The position numbers and the translations under genes were made by a program. A stretch of 22,612 nt of DNA from Eubacteriales bacterium (GTDB taxonomy: Bacteria; Bacillota; Clostridia; Peptostreptococcales; Anaerovoracaceae), in contig JAQUXD010000014.1 of NCBI GenBank assembly GCA_028692535.1, positions 1-22,612 of the forward strand, read 5' to 3'. The notes under the pieces are model-generated. The model made no database searches, had not been told where the DNA came from, and was given only the letters and a program-made list of their open reading frames with translations. Each line of letters begins with the position of its first letter. Within the stretch, counting starts at the first letter, position 1. Positions 1 to 6,280 of this stretch are shown here, in pieces.

Positions 1-537
1 ATTTCCCAGGCGACCACCGATGCTACCATGAACAACCCGGAAGGACCGTCGAACTGGGCGAATCGAATCAAAGTCCTCTGGGAGACTTACGACGTGGAAA
101 AATACTGGACCGAGACATTCCTGCAACCCTGCGAAGGTCCGATCAGTACGGAATTCGGTCTGTATCGCTATACGAACGACAATCCTGTTCCCGCCCGGCA
201 TTCGGGTATCGACATTGCCGTACCGACCGGCACACCGGTTCTGGCGTCCAACAGCGGAAGAGTCGTTCGGGCCGAATCCATCATCTATACGGGAAACACC
301 GTGGTCATCGAACACGGCGGCGGATTAAAGACCTATTATTATCACATGAATTCTCTGGACGTCAAAGAGGGACAACATGTCGAAAGGGGAACGCTGATCG
401 GTAAAGTGGGAAGCACCGGATACTCTACCGGCGCTCATTTGCATTTCGAAGTCAAGATGGGCCGCAGCAGTCTGAGTCCGTGGGAATTGTTCGACGGGAG
501 CAGCGAGGTTTATTTTACGGGGGATTTTCTCAAGTGA
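1..537 (+). CDS. M23 family (LytM-type) zinc metallopeptidase, 5' truncated by window edge
   Basis: The reading frame is open from base 1, so the true start lies outside the window; the first internal ATG (28) has no ribosome binding site and lies inside the protein. The visible 178 residues contain the M23/LytM peptidase core: the zinc-ligand motif HSGID, a glycine-rich beta core, and the second motif HLHFEV after GYSTGA. Members of this family cleave peptide cross-links of peptidoglycan outside the membrane, so a signal peptide or membrane anchor is expected in the missing part. The TGA stop overlaps the 3' end of the convergent mntP gene by 8 bp (530-537), leaving no room for a separate terminator. 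Family assignment is firm; substrate bond and full domain layout cannot be told from the fragment. Confidence 0.9.
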   Translation: MSQATTDATMNNPEGPSNWANRIKVLWETYDVEKYWTETFLQPCEGPISTEFGLYRYTNDNPVPARHSGIDIAVPTGTPVLASNSGRVVRAESIIYTGNTVVIEHGGGLKTYYYHMNSLDVKEGQHVERGTLIGKVGSTGYSTGAHLHFEVKMGRSSLSPWELFDGSSEVYFTGDFLK

Positions 538-1102
538 GATAGCCCAGGTGTTCCAGAAGGATCTTTACGCCGATGAGGATCAGGATCACGCCTCCGGCCA
601 ATTCCGCGCCGCGTTTGCCTCGGGCGCCCAGTCGGCTGCCCGCTGTAAAACCCATATAAGACAAGACGAAGGTGATGGCTCCGATCAACAGGATCGCCTG
701 CAGGATACGGGTCCCGGGCAACAGGGCAAAGGTGACGCCGGCCGCCAGCGCATCGATGCTGGTGGCGATCGCCAGCAGGAGTACCTCTTTCAGTCGAAGC
801 ACATCATCGCTGCGCGCTGCAGGTTGATCCGGACGCAACGCTTCCGAAATCATCCGACCGCCGATCAAGGCCAGCAACCCGAAAGCGATCCAGTGATCCA
901 CCGCGGCGATCGCCGATTCGAAGCGCAGGCCGGCATACCAGCCGATCAGCGGCATGAGGGCTTGAAAACCGCCAAAAAACATAGCGATGATCCATGCATC
1001 CTTCCATCGGACTTGCTTCATGCTCAGCCCTTTGCACACGGAAGCGGCAAAGGCGTCCATGGACAAGGCGATGGCGATCAGGATCAGTTCGGTGGTTCCC
1101 AT
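530..1102 (-). CDS. mntP: Manganese efflux pump MntP family
   Basis: This 190-residue polytopic membrane protein matches the MntP (DUF204) family in length and in its two internal repeats, each with a conserved acidic motif within a membrane helix (SMDAFAAS near the N terminus, SIDALAAG in the second half). About six hydrophobic segments can be seen. MntP proteins export Mn2+ from the cytoplasm. I chose the ATG at 1102 because GGAG lies 8 bases upstream; a longer TTG start at 1123 would place this ribosome binding site inside the coding region. The gene is divergent from the c-di-GMP enzyme gene and converges with the M23 peptidase gene. The leader is too short for a yybP-ykoY manganese riboswitch. 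Family assignment is strong; transport of Mn is taken from the family. Confidence 0.9.
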   Translation of the reverse strand: MGTTELILIAIALSMDAFAASVCKGLSMKQVRWKDAWIIAMFFGGFQALMPLIGWYAGLRFESAIAAVDHWIAFGLLALIGGRMISEALRPDQPAARSDDVLRLKEVLLLAIATSIDALAAGVTFALLPGTRILQAILLIGAITFVLSYMGFTAGSRLGARGKRGAELAGGVILILIGVKILLEHLGYLT

Positions 1103-1131
1103 TATGTTTTCTCCATTCATCAAATATACAC

Positions 1132-1160
1132 AGTTTGAACAAAAATAAACGTGATGTCAA
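1132..1160 (-). promoter_or_regulatory. Possible mntP promoter
   Basis: A perfect TTGACA -35 element (1155-1160 on the reverse strand) is followed after 17 bases by a weak -10 candidate, CAAACT (1132-1137). It would give a leader of roughly 20 bases before mntP. The -10 match is poor (3 of 6), so this is tentative. Confidence 0.35.
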
Positions 1161-1178
1161 GTCTCTTTGCGGTTCCTG

Positions 1179-1207
1179 TTGAATCGCATCAGCTTGGGAC
1201 ATATAAT
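1179..1207 (+). promoter_or_regulatory. Sigma-A-like promoter for the c-di-GMP enzyme gene
   Basis: TTGAAT (1179-1184) and a consensus TATAAT (1202-1207) are separated by exactly 17 bases, and transcription would begin near 1214, about 65 bases before the TTG start at 1279. It is probably also the promoter for the downstream nrdG. Confidence 0.75.
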
Positions 1208-1225
1208 ATAAAGAGCGACTTACGC

Positions 1226-1246
1226 CTCCCTGGACCGCGCAGGGAG
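1226..1246 (+). other. Hairpin in the leader of the c-di-GMP enzyme mRNA
   Basis: CTCCCTG (1226-1232) pairs perfectly with CAGGGAG (1240-1246) around a 7-base loop, 12 bases after the predicted transcription start. There is no U tract, so it is not a terminator, and it lacks the conserved features of the known c-di-GMP (GEMM) riboswitches. Its role is unknown. Confidence 0.4.
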
Positions 1247-1278
1247 CAACGGATGAGACAAGGATACAGGAGAAAGTT

Positions 1279-4200
1279 TTGGGTGCGTTTAAAAAGCGGA
1301 TAGTTGCATGGATGTCCACCGGCCGATTATCGGAGCAAAAGCAAGGCGGCAACCGACGGTTGTTGTTATTTTTTGTGTTGATTTTCCTGGGGATATCCAT
1401 TCTTATCACCGCTTTTCTGTCGAGTTACAGAGAGCGGTTGGAAGTGATCACCGAAGCGGAGATCAATGAATATCTTGCGGAAATCTCCAGTCAGACCACG
1501 GTCAGCATGGTGGCGCAGTATCAACGAAACGAAGTGATTGTCCGGGAAATGGGCCGGGCGACGGCGAGCCGCAGTTACGAAAGCATGACTCCTGTACTGA
1601 GATATCTGGAAGACCGGATCCTTGGTTTCGGGTTTGGGTCGGCCGGGCTTATCGATGACACCGGCCTGTGGCACACGCCCTTCGGACGGAGGCTCTATTC
1701 CACAGCAAGGTCCGATGTGGCAAAGATTTTGGAAAATCCAAACACAGAGATTACGGCAGTGCGGGAGATTTTGGGACAACCTCACCTTGTCATCGTAGTA
1801 GGGCTGGAGCCGTTTACGATAGAAAACTTTGAATTTCACGCTATCGGCGTTACGATTCCCGTGCATCAGGCCAGCGAGGCCCTACAACTTTCATTTTTTA
1901 ACGGACAGGGGTATGCCAATATCCTGACGGCCGACGGAGATAACGTCTATTCGAGCTATGCCGAGGCCAGCTCCGGAACTTTCAATATGCTGGAAATGCT
2001 CGCGCAGTCCGGCATGAAAAAAGAAGAGATCGATCAAATCCGCAGCAATATGAAATCCGGAGCCAGCGGAGTATTTCGCTTTGCCCATCAGGGCGACGAA
2101 AGTATTGTCCACTATGCGCCGATGAATTGGCAGAATTGGTATTTGTTCATTGTTGCTCCCAGTCAGGTGCTGAGCACAAAGAATGCTGAAATGATGAGCG
2201 CGCTTCTTCAGGCCGGGATTATGAGCGGTATTTTCTGGGTGACAGCTTTGGTTATTATTCTCCTGTACCTCATCAGAAAGCAGCTCAAAATACAGATGGA
2301 TGCGCAGGCTGACGTGCAGTCGCTGCGTGCCCAGGAAGAACTGTATAAGCTGGCGCTGGCTCACAGCCGTCGTCACGTGCTCCAGTTGGACATCAAAAAT
2401 CGGACACTGCGCGCGGAGGATGATGATTTTTTCTACGCCGAACCGGGAACGGTCTGGAACAATCTTCCGGAATCTCTTTTCGCAAGAGATATGATTGCCG
2501 AAGACAGCAAGGATCAGATCCGGATGCTGTACCGCGATATTCTGGACGGAAAGGAAAGCGGAGAGACCACCATCATGGCCAGAGGAAAGGATGGCCGGGC
2601 TGTACCGCATCGCATCAACTATACGACGCTGTTTGACGAAGAGGGTGCGCCGTCCTGCGCCATTATCACATACGAAGATATTTCCGCTGTCCGGGATAAA
2701 GAACTGGCGTACAAGCGGTGGCGAGAGACGCTGGATAAAATCCCTGTGCAGAAATACCGGCTGATCGAGCATAATTTGTCTCAGGATGTGGTGGATAACG
2801 CCGAGGGCGAGCTCTTCGACGCAGGGCATGTAAAGTATGTGATGCATTACAATCAGAAAATGGAGCACTTCGTACGCGAACTGGTCCACCCGGAAGATGT
2901 CAGACTTTTTGCTCCCATCATGGACCGGGAGCAGTTGATACAGGACTATGAAAAGGGGAAGCGGTCGCTGGAATTTGAATTTCGTCTTCTGAAAAAAAAC
3001 AGTGAATCCAGCTGGGTCAAATTGTCCATGCAGCTCATCGCATATCCGGATACCACGGACATCAAATCCTATAAAATGTACGAGGACATCGATGCGGCCA
3101 AGCGTATGGAGCTGGCTATGAAATTCGGTTCCGAGCAGGATTCTCTCACAAAAGCCTACAACCGCAGAACACTCGAAGAAAAGGTATCCGGAATCCTGGA
3201 AAACAGCCGGGAAGACGAACGCCATGCCCTGATTTTGATCGACGTGGACAACCTGAAGCAGATCAACGATCAATACGGTCATGCCGCAGGCGATGATACA
3301 CTGGTCATGATCACGAATATCCTGCGTTCGGTTTTTCAGCAGGATGATGTGATCGGCCGCTTGGGGGGCGATGAGTTTGTGGTCCTGATGCGGAATGTGC
3401 CCGGAGACCATCTGGTGAGCCGCCGAGTGCAGCAGGTGAATGCCACGCTTCGTACCGCGGCGAAGGAAGGCGTTTTCGTATCCTGCAGCATGGGGATTTC
3501 CCAATATCCCAAAGACGGTTCCACGTTTGCGCAGCTGTACCAAAGAGCGGATCAGGCCTTGTATCGGGCAAAAGGGGCAGGCAAGAATGATTTCTTTTTC
3601 TACTCTTCTTACGATACAACTGCACATTTCTCCGAAGAAACCTTGGACGATGGGCTTGCAGGCAAAGAAGAGACCTTTGATCGCTGCTACCTGTTCCGCA
3701 GTGAGGACGAGTGGCGGTACAGAAGCATTTTGGAGAGCACGCGCACCATCGTGATCGAGCTTGACATCGATCATCACGCGTACACCTACGACGTCAATGT
3801 GGCTCGGTTTTTAGCCGGCGCCTACGATGACCGTCCTTTGGAGCAAATCTTAACGCAGGACCGGGTGACAGACCCCTCCACCATAGACCGAATACAAGCG
3901 ATGATCCGAAAAATTTCTGTCGGCGGCAATCAGCAAATCATCAGCAAAGATGTCCTGCTGCGGACAAAAGAAGGAGACAAGCGCTGGTTTCGGATGCGTG
4001 TCATAAAGATGGACGACAGCAACGCCAACATTAAAAAGGTGCTGATTGTACTGAATGATTCCCATGAAGAAATTCTGACCATGGAGCTGCTGCGCAGGCT
4101 GGCGGATTACGACGATCTTACAGATGTGTACAACAAAGCCGCGTTTATACGCCTGACGGAGGAACGGGTCCGGGAGGCTGAGCCCGGCGCCTACGCTCTG

Positions 4201-5391
4201 ATCGGACTGGATGTGGATCGATTTAAAAATGTAAACGAATTGTTCGGTTTCGGGGGGGGGAATCGGCTTCTTCGCCACATTGCGCGGATCCTTGCAGAAG
4301 AAGCGGGAGAAGAGGGTATCACAGCAAGACTCACAGCAGATCACTTCGTGATGCTTGTACCCAATGACAGTCAGAGGATCAAGAAAGCTCTGATCCCCGA
4401 CTGTCTTCGAAAAATAGAAGAATATCGGCCGAAGTTGGATGTGGTAGTCAATTTCGGCGTCTATGTCATTGAAGATCGTGACATGGATGTGATCACCATG
4501 ATCGACCGGGCCCAGGCGGCGAAAAAGGGCGTCAAAGGGGGCTACCTGAATCGTTACGCCTATTACGACAATCAACTTCGAAAAAAAGAACAGCGTGAGC
4601 GGGACATCGTGGGGCGGATGCGACAGGCTTTGGAGAACGAAGAGTTTCTGGTGTATCTGCAACCTCAATACCGCCATCCATCGGGCAAGCTCGTAGGCGC
4701 CGAGGCGCTGACTCGCTGGAACCACCCGACTCGTGGGCTCATTCTGCCCAGGGAATTCATTCCGCTGTTCGAAGAAAACGGCTTTATATCAGAATTGGAC
4801 CGGTATGTCTGGCAGAAAGTTTGCATATTGCTTCGAAGCTGGAAAGAAAAAGCACTGCCGATCGTCCCGGTGTCGGTCAATTTCTCCAGAGTGGATCTTT
4901 TTGATCCCCAGCTTCTGAAAACGCTGGAAGCGACTATGAACGCAGAAGGGGTTCGGGCTTCCATGCTTGGCATCGAGATCACGGAAAGTGCTTTTGTGGA
5001 AGACTCCAGCCATATGAGCGAAGTTCTGCGGAAGTTTCGAAATGCAGGCTTTACTGTCTATATGGATGATTTCGGCACAGGGTACTCCTCTTTGAATATT
5101 CTGAAGGATATCCCTGTAGATGTGCTGAAGCTCGACATGCGTTTTCTGACGCTGAATCGGAAGAATGCCACCAAAGCGCACAGCATCCTCAAATCGGTGA
5201 TTCAGATGAGCAGCGATCTGTCGGTAACAACCGTTGCGGAAGGAGTGGAGAACCGCAAGCAGGCGGACGATCTGGAGAAGATGGGCTGCAATGTGGTGCA
5301 GGGAGATCTGTACTCCATGCCGATCTCTGCAGACGCATACGAGGAACTGTTGAAAAAATTGAAAAAGACAAAACGAAAAGGGAAAGTATAA
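1279..5391 (+). CDS. Membrane-bound c-di-GMP cyclase/phosphodiesterase (sensor-PAS-GGDEF-PAS-GGDEF-EAL)
   Basis: The 1370-residue product has a transmembrane helix at about 28-49, an extracytoplasmic sensor region of about 260 residues, a second helix at about 310-333, PAS-like regions (about 355-470 and 490-610), a first GGDEF domain (about 616-775) with metal ligand D655 and intact GGDEF at 696-700, a further PAS-like region (about 805-935), a second GGDEF domain (about 941-1095) whose signature is degraded to TADHF, and an EAL domain (about 1111-1360). The EAL domain keeps the expected catalytic residues: EAL 1142-1144, N1201, E1233, DDFGTG from 1263, K1284, E1321 and Q1341. Both synthesis and hydrolysis of c-di-GMP therefore look possible. 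An RxxD inhibitory site before the first GGDEF is absent (QQDD instead). I chose the TTG at 1279 because AGGAGA lies 5 bases upstream. The gene ends 7 bases before nrdG. The signal sensed is unknown. Confidence 0.93.
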   Translation: MGAFKKRIVAWMSTGRLSEQKQGGNRRLLLFFVLIFLGISILITAFLSSYRERLEVITEAEINEYLAEISSQTTVSMVAQYQRNEVIVREMGRATASRSYESMTPVLRYLEDRILGFGFGSAGLIDDTGLWHTPFGRRLYSTARSDVAKILENPNTEITAVREILGQPHLVIVVGLEPFTIENFEFHAIGVTIPVHQASEALQLSFFNGQGYANILTADGDNVYSSYAEASSGTFNMLEMLAQSGMKKEEIDQIRSNMKSGASGVFRFAHQGDESIVHYAPMNWQNWYLFIVAPSQVLSTKNAEMMSALLQAGIMSGIFWVTALVIILLYLIRKQLKIQMDAQADVQSLRAQEELYKLALAHSRRHVLQLDIKNRTLRAEDDDFFYAEPGTVWNNLPESLFARDMIAEDSKDQIRMLYRDILDGKESGETTIMARGKDGRAVPHRINYTTLFDEEGAPSCAIITYEDISAVRDKELAYKRWRETLDKIPVQKYRLIEHNLSQDVVDNAEGELFDAGHVKYVMHYNQKMEHFVRELVHPEDVRLFAPIMDREQLIQDYEKGKRSLEFEFRLLKKNSESSWVKLSMQLIAYPDTTDIKSYKMYEDIDAAKRMELAMKFGSEQDSLTKAYNRRTLEEKVSGILENSREDERHALILIDVDNLKQINDQYGHAAGDDTLVMITNILRSVFQQDDVIGRLGGDEFVVLMRNVPGDHLVSRRVQQVNATLRTAAKEGVFVSCSMGISQYPKDGSTFAQLYQRADQALYRAKGAGKNDFFFYSSYDTTAHFSEETLDDGLAGKEETFDRCYLFRSEDEWRYRSILESTRTIVIELDIDHHAYTYDVNVARFLAGAYDDRPLEQILTQDRVTDPSTIDRIQAMIRKISVGGNQQIISKDVLLRTKEGDKRWFRMRVIKMDDSNANIKKVLIVLNDSHEEILTMELLRRLADYDDLTDVYNKAAFIRLTEERVREAEPGAYALIGLDVDRFKNVNELFGFGGGNRLLRHIARILAEEAGEEGITARLTADHFVMLVPNDSQRIKKALIPDCLRKIEEYRPKLDVVVNFGVYVIEDRDMDVITMIDRAQAAKKGVKGGYLNRYAYYDNQLRKKEQRERDIVGRMRQALENEEFLVYLQPQYRHPSGKLVGAEALTRWNHPTRGLILPREFIPLFEENGFISELDRYVWQKVCILLRSWKEKALPIVPVSVNFSRVDLFDPQLLKTLEATMNAEGVRASMLGIEITESAFVEDSSHMSEVLRKFRNAGFTVYMDDFGTGYSSLNILKDIPVDVLKLDMRFLTLNRKNATKAHSILKSVIQMSSDLSVTTVAEGVENRKQADDLEKMGCNVVQGDLYSMPISADAYEELLKKLKKTKRKGKV
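4252..4260 (+). repeat. G9 homopolymer inside the degenerate GGDEF domain
   Basis: Nine consecutive G bases encode three glycines around residues 992-994. The frame is intact here. Gain or loss of one base would stop translation before the EAL domain, so this is a possible slippage site. Confidence 0.9.
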
Positions 5392-5398
5392 GGTCGAG

Positions 5399-6106
5399 AT
5401 GCTTCGTATCAAAGGTTTTCAAACGCTGACACTGCTGGATTATCCGGGGCAACTGGCAGCCACGATATTTACTGAAGGGTGCAATTTTCGTTGCCCCTTT
5501 TGTCACAATGCATCTCTGGTGACCGGCGATACTTCCGATGTGTATTATGCGCCGGAGCGGGTGCTGTCACATCTTAAAAATCGGAAAGGGCGGCTGACAG
5601 GACTATGCGTGAGCGGAGGGGAACCTCTCCTGCAGCCGGAGCTTGCGGATTTTCTGAGGCAGGTCAAAGCCCTGGGTTTCCAAGTGAAGCTGGACACGAA
5701 CGGATCTGCCCCAGAGGCGCTGGAGACGCTGATAAGAGAAGATTTGATCGACAGCGTTGCCATGGATATCAAGAATGCGCCGTACCGCTATGCGGAAACT
5801 GCCGGGCTTCCTCCGGAACAGGAGAAAGACATCCTGCGCCGTGTGGAGGCAAGTATCCGCGTGCTTCGAAGCACCGGCGTGAATGTGGAATTCCGCACCA
5901 CACTGGTCCGGGAATTCCACCGGCTCCGAGACATCCTGGCGCTGGGCCGCTGGCTGGCCGGCGATGAGCCTTACTACCTGCAGACCTTCGTAGATTCCGG
6001 CGATGTGATCGCGGCGGGGTTGTCAGGGTTTTCTCCGGAGGAGACGGAAGAGTTTTGCCGGGCGATCCGACCCTTTCTGCCCAAAGCAACACTTCGTGGC
6101 GCTTAA
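5399..6106 (+). CDS. nrdG: Anaerobic ribonucleotide reductase activating protein (radical SAM activase)
   Basis: This 235-residue protein carries the radical SAM motif CxxxCxxC (C28, C32, C35 in GCNFRCPFCHN) and the SAM-binding GGEPLLQ motif near residue 73, at the length typical of the long NrdG type. With a [4Fe-4S] cluster and S-adenosylmethionine, NrdG proteins generate the glycyl radical on NrdD. The identity is supported by nrdD lying immediately downstream. The ATG at 5399 lies 7 bases after the stop of the c-di-GMP enzyme gene, with only a weak AAGG ahead of it, which suggests co-transcription and translational coupling with that gene. The N-terminal motif resembles other activases of the pyruvate formate-lyase type, but the neighbouring nrdD decides the call. 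Confidence 0.92.
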   Translation: MLRIKGFQTLTLLDYPGQLAATIFTEGCNFRCPFCHNASLVTGDTSDVYYAPERVLSHLKNRKGRLTGLCVSGGEPLLQPELADFLRQVKALGFQVKLDTNGSAPEALETLIREDLIDSVAMDIKNAPYRYAETAGLPPEQEKDILRRVEASIRVLRSTGVNVEFRTTLVREFHRLRDILALGRWLAGDEPYYLQTFVDSGDVIAAGLSGFSPEETEEFCRAIRPFLPKATLRGA

Positions 6107-6136
6107 AAAGCAAGCATTTTCAGTAAATTCCGACAT

Positions 6137-6184
6137 ATACCTCAGTTAGTGGTTTGTTAAAAAATAAACCACTAGATATTGTGA
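6137..6184 (+). promoter_or_regulatory. Probable tandem NrdR boxes upstream of nrdD
   Basis: The site at 6169-6184 (CCACTAGATATTGTGA) agrees with 13 of 16 positions of the published NrdR-box consensus ACACWATATATWGTGT. A weaker site at 6137-6152 agrees with 9 of 16, mainly in its right half. The start-to-start distance is 32 bases, matching the usual 31-32 base phasing of paired NrdR boxes. The facing half-sites TAGTGG and CCACTA create the visible inverted repeat at 6147-6174. The pair lies just upstream of the nrdD -35 element. NrdR is a repressor of ribonucleotide reductase genes; it is not encoded in this window. Confidence 0.6.
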
Positions 6185-6191
6185 GAGGCGG

Positions 6192-6220
6192 TTGACACCC
6201 ACAGTACGATTGACTACAAT
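6192..6220 (+). promoter_or_regulatory. Sigma-A-like promoter for nrdD
   Basis: A perfect TTGACA (6192-6197) and TACAAT (6215-6220) are separated by 17 bases. Transcription would start near 6227, giving a leader of about 55 bases. nrdD thus has its own strong promoter besides any read-through from nrdG. Confidence 0.8.
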
Positions 6221-6280
6221 AAAAGTACGCAGTGCGCGTATTTTTCATTGGATGCGATTGGATTTCCGAAGGAGCGAAGC

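Noticed and set aside
548..1138. 196-codon + strand frame opposite mntP
   Set aside because: It is rich in Gln, Asp and His, as expected from reading a membrane protein gene backwards; mntP has all family motifs.
1103..1178. yybP-ykoY manganese riboswitch before mntP
   Set aside because: The predicted leader is about 20 bases and lacks the paired conserved loops.
1208..1278. c-di-GMP riboswitch in the leader of the c-di-GMP enzyme gene
   Set aside because: The leader is only about 65 bases and has a single simple hairpin without the conserved GEMM elements.
1891..3777. Long open frame (628 codons) on the reverse strand of the c-di-GMP enzyme gene
   Set aside because: It has no ribosome binding site or recognisable domain, and is composed of reverse-complement reading of a well-supported gene. 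Long antisense frames are expected from the codon bias here.
6147..6174. 9-bp inverted repeat after nrdG read as an intrinsic terminator
   Set aside because: There is no T tract after either arm, and the arms coincide with half-sites of the two NrdR boxes.
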